Below, piece by piece: positions 27,544 through 38,166 of a DNA stretch of 64,000 nucleotides. Made by a program: the position numbers and the translations under genes. Origin of the DNA: Amycolatopsis orientalis DSM 40040 = KCTC 9412 (GTDB lineage: Bacteria; Actinomycetota; Actinomycetes; Mycobacteriales; Pseudonocardiaceae); NCBI RefSeq assembly GCF_000478275.1, contig NZ_ASJB01000009.1, positions 124,001 through 188,000 on the forward strand, read 5' to 3'. How positions within the stretch are numbered: position 1 is the first letter of the stretch; the number at the start of each line of letters is the position of its first letter. The notes beneath the pieces were generated by a model. The model did not search any database. It was not told where the DNA came from and saw only the letters and a program-made list of their open reading frames with translations.

Positions 27544-30500
27544 TCAGCATGCGGTCCGGGCACGGATCGCCGAGACCAGTTCGGCGACCCCGTGCTGCTT
27601 CAAAACGCTGTAGTGATCGCCGTCGAGCGTGATCACCTCCGGTGGCGTGGCCGAATACCCGGAGCTGTTCTCGACGAACGAGTAGTCGTCGCCTTCGGCT
27701 TTGAAGAGGGTCACCGGAGCCTCGATCCGCCGCCGCGCCAGTTCGCGGAAGCCGTAGTCGAACTCGTAGGTCTCCTCGACGATCCGGATGATCCGCCGGA
27801 TCAGCCGTTCGTCGAGGCCGGGCAGCAGGTCCGCCACGAAAGCCACGAAACCTTCTTCGTCGCGGACGGTTTCCCGGCAGGCCAGCGGTTCCGGCCCGGA
27901 GATCGACCCGATGAAGACCGAGAGCAGGATCGTCAGGTACGCCGGGTTCGTGTAACTCGCCACCCGTTCGCCGCCGCCCCCGACTTCGGGGTTGCCGGGG
28001 CAGATCAGCAGCAGGTCGTCCACGCGCTGCCCCTGCTGTTCCAGCTGCCACGCCGCTTCGAAGGCGACACGGGCGCCGAACGAGTAGCCCCACAAAGTGT
28101 AAGGCCCCTCCGGCTGGACTCGCCGGATCTCGGCGACGTCGGCCTTCGCCATCTCCTCGACGGTGGCGTAGGGCGTCTCGTCCGCGTTGACGCCGTGGGC
28201 CTGCACTCCGTAGAACGGCCGTCCCAGGCCGTTTTCCGTGGCCAGCGGCCGCAGGTTCATCGGGTAGCCGCCGAGTCCCGGCCAGCAGAACACCGGACTG
28301 CCACCGCCGGCCGCCAGCGGGACCAGCCGCGAAGACGGCGTGGCGGAGTCCTCGCCGATGCGGGCGGCGAGATCGGCCAGCTTCGGGCACTCGAAGACGA
28401 CCTGGAGCGGCAGCCGGATGCCGTACTCGCGATTGATCCGGTTCACCAGGGAAACCGCGATCAGCGAGTTGCCACCGGCGGCGAAGAAGTCGTCGCGCAC
28501 CGAGACGTCGTCGTACTTCAGCGCCTTGCCCCACACCTCGGCCAGCCACCGCTCGTGGTCCGTCGACGGCGCGACGTACGGCGTGTCACCGCTCGCGGAG
28601 CGGACGGCGCCGGACTCCGCCAGCGCCTTGGCGTCGACCTTTCCGTTGGCGGTCAACGGCAACTCGTCCAGCACCAGGACGCGGTTGGGGACCAGGTAGT
28701 CCGGCAGGGTCTGGGCCAGCTCGTCCCGGATGATCTCCGCCGGGCCCTTCATGTGCACGGCGTCCTCACGCATTCCCTCACTGCGCAGCTGCTCCTGGCT
28801 CACCTTGCCACCGAGGAAGAAGTACGACGGGCCGGGCGCGATCCCCTGTCCGGCGAGGATGTCGTCGATCCGCCGGGCGGCGGGCAACGGGTTGCCGCTC
28901 TTCGAGCTGTAACCCGAGGACATGAGGCCCAGCGCCGAACCGTTGCGCTGCAGGTGATGCAGCTTCGTGCCGAGACCGAGGTACTCGAGCCGTTCGTCGT
29001 TCGCGCGGCTGACGGCGGTGATCCCGAAGGCCGCGCGACCGTACACCTGCTGGTTGATCGCGATCACGTGTCTGGCCTCGATCAGCTTGCCGGAAAGCCG
29101 CTCGAAATCTCCGTCCCGCCACCGGTAGGTACCGGCGGGCAGCCCCTCGACCCGGTCCGGATGGGCCTGGACGAACAGTTCGGTGTCGTCCCGTCGCGGC
29201 CTGCCGTCGTTGGCGTGCCAGGAGAACGTGCCGAGGTAGTGGTCGTCGTCGGCGGCGCCGAGGCGTGCGGCCACCCCGGGGTCGTCCGCCGAAGGGCTGA
29301 TCGTGAGGCCGTATCCGGGCAGGATCTCCTCGAAGACGCCGACCATGTGGCCGGCCTCGAATTCAAGGACCTCACGGATGTTGTTCTTGTAGACCGGTTC
29401 GATGGCCGCGGTGCGGCCGATGAAGTGCACCGAGTGCCCGGCGCGCGTGCTCGGCCCGACGTGGACCAGCGTGTGGTCGATCGGGTGGTAGTAGTGGATC
29501 CCGGCGCCGATCCCGCCGAGGCCGCTGGTCTCCAGGTACACCTGCGTCGCGTACAACGCGCCGGGCGAGGCGTAGGCGTACTTCGGCAGCAAGCGCTCGT
29601 CGCTGCGGAACTCGCCGAACCACCGCAGCAGTTCGCCCAGTTCGGCGAACGAGAGGTCGCCGGGTGCCCGGGAATACGAGCTGACCGGGCCCGGCGTCAG
29701 GAGCGCGGCGAGGTCGTCGCGGGTGACCGTGCCGCCCTCGTAGTACCGGTAGGTCTTGCGCGCGAAGACCTCTCGCCGCTGATGGCCGGTCTCCCGCTTT
29801 CCCGGCAGCGCGAGCACCGGACGGCCGTCGAGATCGGCGGCGGAGCGCACTCCCGGATGGGACAGCTGCGCCTTGACCTGCAGTTTGCTGGCCTTGGACT
29901 GGTGATGCCCGCCATGGTTGCCCTGGTCCATCAGCGCGGCTTCCCGCGGATTCAGTTCCACGCAGGCGACGAGCGCCTTGGAGCCGGTCCGCGCGTCGTC
30001 GGTCACCACCGCCGCGGCCCGGCGCACCCAGGTGTGCTCCTCGATCGCCACGGCGATCTCGTCCAGTTCGACGCGGTGCCCGCGCAGCTTGACCTGGTTG
30101 TCGGCACGGCCGACGAACTGGAGGGTGCCGTCCGGGTTCCAGTAGACGAGATCCCCGGTGCGGTACAGCCGTTCCGTCGGCACGAACGGATTCGGCACGA
30201 ACCGCTCGCGCGTCTGCTCCGGCCGGTTCAGATAACCGCGGGCCAGCTGGACCCCGCCGATGTACAGCTCACCCGTCTCCCCGATGTCGACCGGGGCGAG
30301 CCGGTCGTCGAGCACGAAGCACTGGGTGTTGTCGACCGGCACGCCGATCGAGATCGTCCCGGCGCCCTCGTCGATCGTGTCCGGATCGACGAGCTGGGCG
30401 GTCGCGTTGATCGTGCATTCGGTCGGCCCGTAGAGATTGACCAGCCGCGCCGACGGCAGCTCGCGGGTGAGTTCCTTGGCCAGCTGACGCGAAAGCGCCT

Positions 30501-31344
30501 CGCCGCCGGAGAACAGCTTCCGGACCGTGGTGCAGGTCGCGAGGCGTTCCGTGTCGAGCAACGCCTGCAGCAGGGTCGGAACACACTGCAGGGTGGTGAC
30601 GTCGTGCTTCACCACGGTGTCGATCAGGGCTTCGGGATCCCGGAACGCTCCGGGCGCGCTCATCACCACTCTGGCGCCCGCGGCGGGCGCCAGGATCTCC
30701 CACTGCGCGGCGTCGAAGCTCATCGGTGTCTTCTGCAGCACTGTGACGCTCGCGTCCAGATGACCGCATGCCTGTAGCCAGCGCAGCTGGGAAACGACAT
30801 TGCGGTGCTCGATCATCACGCCCTTCGGCTTGCCGGTGCTGCCCGAGGTGTAGATGACGTACGCGAGCGAGTCCGGCCGGGGGCCGCGCGGAACCTCACC
30901 GGTCGCGCCGCGGGCGTCGGCCACGGACACGATCCGCGTCCCGGCGGGCACCAGCCCGGCGAGCCGCCCGGCGAGATGCGGCTGCGTGACGACGACGCCC
31001 GCGCGGCTGTCGTCGAGCATGTAGCGCAGCCGCTCTTCCGGGTATTCCGGGGACAACGGCAGATAGGCGGCGCCCGCGGTGAGAATTCCCCACGCGCCGA
31101 TCATCAGGTCCGCGGAAGGCTCGACGTGCAGGCCGACGAGATCGTCCGTGCCGATCCCCAGACCGGCGAGATGGACGGCGAGTTCCCGGCTCTTTTCTTC
31201 GAGCAGGCGAAAGGTCAGTTCCCGGTCACCGCCGACCACGGCCGAAGCCTCCGGCCGCGTTGCCGACCACTGCCGGAGCATATCCGGAAGGCAGGTCCCG
31301 GCCCGGATACCGGGCAAAGGCGCGGCGTTCTCGGTAGACGTCAT
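27544..31344 (-). CDS. Indigoidine synthetase-like NRPS (A-Ox-PCP-TE)
   Basis: Single-module NRPS that in the BpsA/IndC family oxidises and cyclises L-glutamine, two units giving blue indigoidine. 1266 aa (BpsA is close to 1280). Adenylation domain about 15-450 (YTSGSTGKPKG 165-175; YGPTE 305-309; YRTGD 394-398; ADNQVKLRGHRVELDEI ending at 430). A nitroreductase-like oxidase domain is inserted (about 525-840; ARKTYRYYEGG, MSSGYSSKSGNPLP), after which the A domain resumes (NGKVD 900-904). PCP with Ser960 in GGNSL. Thioesterase with GYSFG (Ser1088) and GDHYS (His1244). Start is ATG 31344 with GGGGGA upstream. The product is inferred by domain order and remembered BpsA similarity. Confidence 0.92.
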   Translation of the reverse strand: MTSTENAAPLPGIRAGTCLPDMLRQWSATRPEASAVVGGDRELTFRLLEEKSRELAVHLAGLGIGTDDLVGLHVEPSADLMIGAWGILTAGAAYLPLSPEYPEERLRYMLDDSRAGVVVTQPHLAGRLAGLVPAGTRIVSVADARGATGEVPRGPRPDSLAYVIYTSGSTGKPKGVMIEHRNVVSQLRWLQACGHLDASVTVLQKTPMSFDAAQWEILAPAAGARVVMSAPGAFRDPEALIDTVVKHDVTTLQCVPTLLQALLDTERLATCTTVRKLFSGGEALSRQLAKELTRELPSARLVNLYGPTECTINATAQLVDPDTIDEGAGTISIGVPVDNTQCFVLDDRLAPVDIGETGELYIGGVQLARGYLNRPEQTRERFVPNPFVPTERLYRTGDLVYWNPDGTLQFVGRADNQVKLRGHRVELDEIAVAIEEHTWVRRAAAVVTDDARTGSKALVACVELNPREAALMDQGNHGGHHQSKASKLQVKAQLSHPGVRSAADLDGRPVLALPGKRETGHQRREVFARKTYRYYEGGTVTRDDLAALLTPGPVSSYSRAPGDLSFAELGELLRWFGEFRSDERLLPKYAYASPGALYATQVYLETSGLGGIGAGIHYYHPIDHTLVHVGPSTRAGHSVHFIGRTAAIEPVYKNNIREVLEFEAGHMVGVFEEILPGYGLTISPSADDPGVAARLGAADDDHYLGTFSWHANDGRPRRDDTELFVQAHPDRVEGLPAGTYRWRDGDFERLSGKLIEARHVIAINQQVYGRAAFGITAVSRANDERLEYLGLGTKLHHLQRNGSALGLMSSGYSSKSGNPLPAARRIDDILAGQGIAPGPSYFFLGGKVSQEQLRSEGMREDAVHMKGPAEIIRDELAQTLPDYLVPNRVLVLDELPLTANGKVDAKALAESGAVRSASGDTPYVAPSTDHERWLAEVWGKALKYDDVSVRDDFFAAGGNSLIAVSLVNRINREYGIRLPLQVVFECPKLADLAARIGEDSATPSSRLVPLAAGGGSPVFCWPGLGGYPMNLRPLATENGLGRPFYGVQAHGVNADETPYATVEEMAKADVAEIRRVQPEGPYTLWGYSFGARVAFEAAWQLEQQGQRVDDLLLICPGNPEVGGGGERVASYTNPAYLTILLSVFIGSISGPEPLACRETVRDEEGFVAFVADLLPGLDERLIRRIIRIVEETYEFDYGFRELARRRIEAPVTLFKAEGDDYSFVENSSGYSATPPEVITLDGDHYSVLKQHGVAELVSAIRARTAC

Positions 31345-31521
31345 GAAGCATCCCCCAGTGCGAATTCCGTCGTTTCTGTTTCCCCGGTCAAAGGAGTGGC
31401 GGAGAGCGGCCCGGGATACCGGCCGATAATCGCGAATCCGGAATACGCCCGGCCGACCATTCTTCCCCGCCCTTTGGGGCGACGGGTCTCTCAAGGGACG
31501 GAAATACGCCACACTCTAAGC

Positions 31522-32388
31522 ATGATTCCCACTTTTGTCTTCGTGCACGGTTCGGGAAGTTCGGCGCACTCCTGGTCGGCCACCCAGCGGGAGATGGCGT
31601 CCCGCGGGCATCGGACGCTCGCGCTCGACCTCCCCGGTAGGGGCGCGGGTTTCACCAGGGCTTACCACGAACAGGACCTCGAAACCTTCGCCGCCGAGCC
31701 GTCGGTGATGAAAGACCTGACCGTGGACGACTTCACCGGGGCGGTCGTCGACGCCGTACAGCGGGTGCGCCACCACGGCCCGGTAGTCCTCGTCGCGCAC
31801 AGCTTCGGCGGGCTGCCGGTCACCGCCGCCGCCAACGCGATCCCCGAACTGATCGACCGGCTCGTCTACGTCGCCGCCCAGTGCCCGGTGGACCGCGCGC
31901 CCGGGGACTACCCGGCGCTGCCCGAATGGGCGTCCGCCGGTCTCTTCACCGCGCTGGCCCCCCTTTTCGTCGGTGACCCGTCGCGCCAGGGATTCATCCG
32001 GATCAACTGGCGTGGCGCCGATCGCGCGGGACGGGCAGCTCTGCGCGACGCCGTCGCCGGTGAACTCACCGAGGAGGAGTTCCTCCAGGTCGTCGTGACG
32101 AGCCAGCCGGACGAGGTCTTCTGGCTGACCGACCCGGCGTGGGACGTGCGCGCCGACAAGGATTCGTGGGGCCGGATCCCGCGTACGTTCGTCCGGCTGA
32201 CCGAGGATCGTTCGATGCCGCTCGCCGCGCAGGACCGCTACATCGCCGAGGGCGACGCGCTCACCCCGGACAATCCGTTCGACGTCCGTGACCTCGAGAG
32301 CAGTCACGCGGGTTTCCTCCGGAAGCCCGCCGGCCTGGCCGGGATCCTCGACGACCTCAGCGTCCGAGCAGCCGCCGGATCTCGGTGA
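31522..32388 (+). CDS. Alpha/beta hydrolase
   Basis: 288 aa, cytosolic. HGSGSSAHSW forms the oxyanion region, VAHSFGG (about residues 94-100) is the nucleophile elbow with Ser97, and ESSHAGFLRKP near the C-terminus carries the His. It resembles esterase/MhpC-type hydrolases; substrate unknown. Divergent from the NRPS with a 177-bp shared upstream region. No clear Shine-Dalgarno before ATG 31522. Its 3' end overlaps the convergent monooxygenase by 32 bp. Confidence 0.82.
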   Translation: MIPTFVFVHGSGSSAHSWSATQREMASRGHRTLALDLPGRGAGFTRAYHEQDLETFAAEPSVMKDLTVDDFTGAVVDAVQRVRHHGPVVLVAHSFGGLPVTAAANAIPELIDRLVYVAAQCPVDRAPGDYPALPEWASAGLFTALAPLFVGDPSRQGFIRINWRGADRAGRAALRDAVAGELTEEEFLQVVVTSQPDEVFWLTDPAWDVRADKDSWGRIPRTFVRLTEDRSMPLAAQDRYIAEGDALTPDNPFDVRDLESSHAGFLRKPAGLAGILDDLSVRAAAGSR

Positions 32389-33415
32389 CGGCGGCGCGGC
32401 CCGCGCGGTTCGCGCCGACGGTGCTGGCGGACGGGCCGTAGCCGATCAGGTGCAGTCTCGGTTCGGCGACGACACGGGTGCCGTCCATCCGGATGCCGCC
32501 CCCGGACGCGCGCAGGCGCAGGGGCGCGAGATGGTCGATGGCGGCGCGGAATCCGGTTGCCCACAGGATGATGTCGGCGGGCTCGAAGGTGCCGTCCGCC
32601 CACACCACGCCGTCCGCGGTGATCCGCTCGAACATCGGGCGGCGGTCGAGGATCCCGGCGGCCAGCCCCGCCCGTACCTCGGGTGTCACCGCCAGATCGG
32701 TCACGCTGACGACGCTCTCCGGCGGCAGGCCCGCCCGGACCCGCCGGTCGACCTTGGCGACGGCCTCGCGGCCCCAGTCCTCGCTGAACGGCTCGTCGCG
32801 CCAGACCGGCGGGCGCCGGGTCACCCAGCGTGTCGACCGGGCATGGGGCGCGATCTCCAGCAGCAGCTGGACCGCCGACGCCCCGCCGCCGACCACGACG
32901 ACGCGTTTGTTCCGGAAGTCACCGACACCGGTGTAGTCGGCCGTGTGCACCTGGCGGCCGCGGAAGGTCTCCTGCCCCGGATAGTACGGCCAGAACGGCC
33001 GGTCCCAGGTGCCGGTCGCGCTGATCACCGCACGGGCGGCCCACGTCTCGGCCGCGCTCGCGACGACCAGCCTGTCGCCCTCGGCGTTCACCGACAGGAC
33101 GTCGACGGGGCGGTGGACCGGGAGGTCGTAGGTGCGTTCGAAACGGCCGAAGTAGTCGGAAACGACTTCGGCGGCGGGCAGTTTCGGATCCGGGACGCCG
33201 AAGGCCATGCCGGGGAGGTCGTAGACGCCGTGGACCTTCTCCATCACCAGCGAAGGCCAGCGGTACTGCCACGCGCCACCGGGTCGTTTGCCGTGGTCGA
33301 GCACGACGAAGCCCGCCTCGTTGGCGAATCCCGCCCGGCGCAGGTGATACGCCGCCGACAGACCGGCCTGGCCCGCCCCGATCACCGCCACGTCGACTTC
33401 GTGATCCGCCTTCAT
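32357..33415 (-). CDS. Flavin-containing monooxygenase
   Basis: 352 aa. FAD motif GAGQAGLSAAYHLRRAG near the N-terminus, second Rossmann motif VVGGGASAVQ for NADPH, and between them FRGRQVHTADY, which fits the FMO signature FxGxxxHxxxY/F. Oxidises N, S or carbonyl groups; substrate unknown. Convergent overlap of 32 bp with the hydrolase. It could decorate a secondary metabolite, but nothing ties it to the NRPS. Confidence 0.85.
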   Translation of the reverse strand: MKADHEVDVAVIGAGQAGLSAAYHLRRAGFANEAGFVVLDHGKRPGGAWQYRWPSLVMEKVHGVYDLPGMAFGVPDPKLPAAEVVSDYFGRFERTYDLPVHRPVDVLSVNAEGDRLVVASAAETWAARAVISATGTWDRPFWPYYPGQETFRGRQVHTADYTGVGDFRNKRVVVVGGGASAVQLLLEIAPHARSTRWVTRRPPVWRDEPFSEDWGREAVAKVDRRVRAGLPPESVVSVTDLAVTPEVRAGLAAGILDRRPMFERITADGVVWADGTFEPADIILWATGFRAAIDHLAPLRLRASGGGIRMDGTRVVAEPRLHLIGYGPSASTVGANRAGRAAVTEIRRLLGR

Positions 33416-33480
33416 ACCGGGTTCAACGGTGGCGGGTCCCGGATATTTCTCTTTGTGTCACAGCGCCGCCCAGGTCACAT

Positions 33481-34113
33481 TCAGCGTTTCAGCGCCCGCA
33501 CGATCGCGACGATCAGGAGCACCCCGGCGAGGGCGATCAGCACCGGCGCGGCCCGTCTGGCCACCGATTCGCCCGCGTACTCCATGAGGTCGATGGCCTC
33601 GCCCTCGGGCACCGGCTTGACCGCTTGCAACGGCGGGCGTTCCTCGGGCTTTTCCGGTTCGGGCTCGGGCGTGGTGGTGAGCTTGCCGGACAGACACTCC
33701 GCGAACGAGTCGAGGATCTTGCCGCCGACCTCGGAGATCATCCCGCGCCCGAACTGCGCCGGTTTGCCGGTGACCGAAAGATCCGTGGCGACGGCGCCAT
33801 GGGTGACGCCTTCCTTCTCCGTCAAGGTGAGCGTCACCGTCGCCGAGGCCGTACCCGCGCCGCGGGCGTCCTTGCCGGACGCCTTGATCACCACCCGTTT
33901 CGCGTCCGCGTCCTTCTCGACGAACTCGCCGGACCCCTTGTAGAGCAGGGAGATCGGCCCGAGCTTGACCTTCACCGTGCCTTTGAAGGTGTCGCCTTCG
34001 ACCCCGGTGACGGTGGCACCCGGCATGCACGGCGCTACCCGCTCCGGGTCGACGACGGCCCGCCAGACCTCGTCGGCCGGGGCCGGGACGGTGAATTCGT
34101 GGTCGAGCCGCAC
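33481..34113 (-). CDS. coxG: CoxG-type SRPBCC protein with C-terminal membrane anchor
   Basis: 210 aa. The SRPBCC/CoxG domain (about 1-150; MRLDHEFTVPAPADEVWRAV, PCMPGATVTGVEGDTFKGTV) is followed by a Pro/Glu-rich linker and one membrane segment (about 188-206), ending RALKR. CoxG is thought to help attach CO dehydrogenase to the membrane in Oligotropha. GTG start with GGGAGG 7 bases before. Last gene of the coxS-L-M-G operon, 22 bp after coxM. Confidence 0.88.
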   Translation of the reverse strand: MRLDHEFTVPAPADEVWRAVVDPERVAPCMPGATVTGVEGDTFKGTVKVKLGPISLLYKGSGEFVEKDADAKRVVIKASGKDARGAGTASATVTLTLTEKEGVTHGAVATDLSVTGKPAQFGRGMISEVGGKILDSFAECLSGKLTTTPEPEPEKPEERPPLQAVKPVPEGEAIDLMEYAGESVARRAAPVLIALAGVLLIVAIVRALKR

Positions 34114-34135
34114 GGGCCGACCTCCCTTCTCTTCG

Positions 34136-34990
34136 TCAGGAACCCGCAGCGGCGAGAACCGCCCGTCCGGTCAGCACCCTGGCGAGGTGCTGCCGGTATT
34201 CGACGTCGGAATCGCCGTCGGCCGTGGGATTCGTGCCCTCGGCCGCGCGTTCGGCCGCGCCGCGGATCGCCTCGGCGGTGGCCGCGCAGCCGACCAGCGC
34301 CGCCTCGACCCCGGCCGCCCGCACCGGTGTCGAGCCCATGTTGGTGAGCGCGACCCGCGCCTCCTCGATGGTGCCCGCCTCGGTGCGGACACAGGCCGCG
34401 ACCGCGACCATCGACCACGCCTGCGCGACCCGGTTGAACTTCTCGTAGTGGGCACGCCAGCCGGTGTGCTTCGGCACGCGGACCTCGACCAGGATCTCGT
34501 CCGCGGCGAGCGCGGTGGTGAACATGTCCTGGAAGAAGTCCGCCGCGGCCACCGTCCGCCGCCCGCCCGGCCCGGCGACGACGAGTTCGCAGCCGAGCGC
34601 GAGCACGGGGGCGAGCAGGTCACCGGCGGGATCGGCGTGCGCGATGGCACCGCCGAACGTGCCGCGGTGGCGGATCTGCGGATCGGCCACCGTGTCGGTG
34701 GCGGATTTGAGCAGCGCGGCGTGCTCGGCGACCAGCGCGTCCCGCTGGACGTCGTAATGCGTGGTCATCGAGCCGATGACCAGTGCGTCACCCTCCTCGC
34801 GGACACCGCGCAGCTCGCCGATCTTGCCGAGGTCGATCAGCGTGGTCGGCGTCGCGAGCCGCATCCGCAGCACCGGCAGCAGGCTTTGCCCGCCCGCCAG
34901 CACCTTGGCGTCCTCGCCCGCCTCGGCGAGCGCGCTGATCGCCTCGTCCACTGTGGACGGAGCGACGTAGTCGAACGGGGCGGGGATCAC
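34136..34990 (-). CDS. coxM: Molybdenum hydroxylase FAD subunit (CoxM-like)
   Basis: 284 aa, carries FAD in the S-M-L heterotrimer. Opening [20 protein letters not shown]-binding LAGGQSLLPVLRMR (about residues 32-45) and the second motif HRGTFGGAIAHADPAGD (about 108-124). The GTG at 34990 overlaps the coxL stop as GTGA. Electrons pass from the Mo site through CoxS clusters to this FAD. Confidence 0.92.
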   Translation of the reverse strand: MIPAPFDYVAPSTVDEAISALAEAGEDAKVLAGGQSLLPVLRMRLATPTTLIDLGKIGELRGVREEGDALVIGSMTTHYDVQRDALVAEHAALLKSATDTVADPQIRHRGTFGGAIAHADPAGDLLAPVLALGCELVVAGPGGRRTVAAADFFQDMFTTALAADEILVEVRVPKHTGWRAHYEKFNRVAQAWSMVAVAACVRTEAGTIEEARVALTNMGSTPVRAAGVEAALVGCAATAEAIRGAAERAAEGTNPTADGDSDVEYRQHLARVLTGRAVLAAAGS

Positions 34991-37424
34991 TGGGCACCTC
35001 CGGAAGCGTCGATCGAACCGAGACCGCCACCGGCTTCGGAGCCCAGCCCGCCCGCCGACGCCGTCCGGTGCTGGATGGCGTGCCAGACCCGCATCGGGGT
35101 CAGCGGCATTTCGATGTCGTTCACGCCGAAGTGGCGGACGGCGTCGATCACGGCGTTGACCACGGCCGGGGTCGAGGCGATCGTGCCTGCCTCGCCGACC
35201 CCCTTGGCGCCCAACGGGTTCGTCGTCGACGGGGTCTCGGTGCGGTCGGTGGTGAAGGAGGGCAGATCGGCCGCCGACGGGAGCAGGTAGTCGGCGAACG
35301 TCCCGGTGGTCAGCGTCCCGCCCTCGTCGTGGACGGCCTCCTCGAACAGCGCCTGCGCGATGCCCTGCGCGAGCCCGCCGTGCACCTGGCCTTCGACGAT
35401 CAGCGGGTTGACGGCCACCCCGACGTCGTCGACGCAGACGTAGGACCGCAACCGCACCCGTCCGGTCTCGGTGTCGACCTCGGCCGCGCACAGATGCGTG
35501 CCGTGCGGGAAGGAGAAGTTCTCCGGATCGAACGTGTCCGCCGAATCCAGCGAGGGCTCGACCCCGTCCGGCAGGTTGTGCGCCGAGAACACGGCCCACG
35601 CGATGTCCTGGATCGACGTCGACGAATCCGTGCCCTTGACGGAGAACTTGCCCGCGTCGAACTCGAGGTCGTCTTCGGAGCATTCCATCAGGTGCGCGGC
35701 GATCGGCTTCGCCTTGGCGAGCACCTTGTCCGCCGCCTTCATCACCGCGATCCCGCCGACGACCAGCGACCGCGACCCGTAGGTGTCCATGCCCTTGTGC
35801 GAGGACTGGGTGTCGCCATGGATGACCTCGACGTCCTCGAACGGGACGCCGAGTTTGTCGGCGACGATCTGGCTCCACGCCGTCTCGTGCCCCTGTCCGT
35901 GCGCGGAGGCGCCGGTGACCACCTCGATCTTGCCGGTCGGCAGTACCCGGATCTCCGCGTGTTCCCAGCCGCCCGCCGCGTAGTCCAGCGAACCGAGCAC
36001 CCGCGACGGCGCCAGCCCGCACATCTCGGTGAACGTCGAGATGCCGATACCGAGCTGGACCGGGTCGCCCGCTTCCCGCCGTTCCCGCTGTTCGCGGCGG
36101 AGGCCGTCGTAGTCGAACAGTTCCTTGGCCTTGGCGGTGGCCGCCTCGTAGTCACCCGAGTCGTAGGTCAGCCCGGCCACCGTGGTGAACGGGAACTCCT
36201 CGTGTTTGATCCAGTTCTTCTCCCGGAGTTCCAGCGGGTCCATACCCAGTTCGACGGCGAGTTCGTCCATCATCCGCTCGATTCCGAACGTGGCCTCCGG
36301 CCGCCCGGCACCGCGGTAGGCGTCGGTGAGCGTGGTGTTGGTGAACACGTTGGTGCAGGCGAAGTGGTACGCGGGGAACTTGTAGATGGCGTTGAACATG
36401 AACGCGCCGAGGATCGGCACGCCGGGGCCGACGAGGCCGAGGTACGCGCCCATGTCGGCGAGCAGTTCGACCTTGAGCCCGGTCACCGTGCCGTCGCGGT
36501 TCGCGGTGATGGTGAGGTCCTGGATCTGGTCGCGGCCGTGGTGCGCGGCGACCATCGTCTCCGAACGCGACTCGGTCCACTTGACCGGTTTGCCCAGCCG
36601 CCGCGCGATCAGCGTCGCCATCATCTCTTCGGGCAGCACGGCGATCTTGCCGCCGAACCCGCCGCCGACGTCCGGCGCGATCACCCGCACCTTGTGCTCG
36701 GGGAGGCCGAGCGTGGCCGCGGTCATCGTCTTGAGGATGTGCGGGATCTGCGTGGCCGACCACATGACCAGCTGGTTGCCGGTGGGGTCGACGACGCACG
36801 ACCGCGGTTCCATGAACGCCGGGACCAGCCGTTGCTGCCGGAAGCGCCGTTTGAGCACGACCTCCGAGTTCGTGATCGCGTCCTCGACGCTCGATCCCGT
36901 TCCGGCGTCGGCGGAATCGAAGACCCAGACGGCGCTCTGGTTGGTCCCGAGTTCTTCGTGGACCAGCGGCGCGCCCTCGGCGAGCGCGTTCTCGAGCCCG
37001 AGAACGACCGGCAGTTCGTCGTAGTCGACGTCGATCGCTTCGAGCGCGTCGTGCGCTTCGGCCGATGTGCGGGCGACGACCACCGCGACGCCTTCACCGG
37101 CGAAGTTCACCGTGTCGGAGGCGAGGACGGGCCGCCTCGGCGATTTCATGTCGGGGGTGATCGGCCACGCGCACGGCATGCCGATGGCGCTTTCGGGATC
37201 GAGGTCCTTACCGGTGAACACCGCGACGACACCCGGCGCGGACTTCGCCTCGGTGACATCGATCGAGGTGATCCTGGCGTGCGCGAACGGGCTCCGGAGC
37301 ACGGCGAGATGCAGCATCCCGGGCAGGGTCAGGTTGTCGGTCCAGCGGGTCCTGCCGGTGATGAGGCGCTCGTCCTCCTTGCGGCGGCGGGATTTTCCCA
37401 CCTCCGGTTCGATCGTGGAGGTCA

Positions 37425-37428
<4 letters not shown>
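34987..37428 (-). CDS. coxL: Molybdenum hydroxylase large subunit (form II CODH-like CoxL)
   Basis: Catalytic subunit with Mo-molybdopterin cytosine dinucleotide, about 813 aa. Cofactor segments [22 protein letters not shown] and the C-terminal GVGEAG with its catalytic Glu are present. The active-site loop reads DAYRGAGR, the form II signature; true aerobic CODH (form I) has AYRCSFR. CO oxidation is therefore unproven and another small or aromatic substrate is likely. Start is GTG 37428 (GTGA overlap with coxS) or the adjacent ATG 37425. Confidence 0.92.
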
Positions 37429-37955
<527 letters not shown>

Positions 37956-38120
37956 CAGGCCTCCAAAAGCAAGAGAAACCCCGCGCTGGTCCGGGGTCGT
38001 TCGGGAGCGGCCGGTCATTCGGTTGTCACGGACCGACCCCGGAGCGACCGTGATCGGACTCACAGTCGAGCGTGCTACTTCGGGCAGGTATGGGCAACCC
38101 CCACCAGGGGGTGACTGGGT

Positions 38121-38166
38121 CTCGTGAGTGGTAATGACGGTTCTAACCGTCATTACCACTCACGAG
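38121..38166. repeat. Family P palindrome, copy 3
   Basis: Perfect 22-bp arms beginning CTCGTGAGTGGTAATGACGG around a central CT. On the minus strand it supplies the final codons and TAA stop of the dehydratase-like gene (...REW, stop 38153-38155). Likely terminator between that gene and the divergent upstream region of coxS. Confidence 0.85.

Noticed and set aside
27544-31344. Separate nitroreductase gene inside the NRPS
   Set aside because: The oxidase-like segment is in frame with the adenylation and carrier domains without stops, matching the inserted Ox domain of the BpsA family.
33965-35290. Plus-strand open frames across the cox region
   Set aside because: Mirror frames of coxG, coxM and coxL, which carry recognisable motifs and overlap as an operon.
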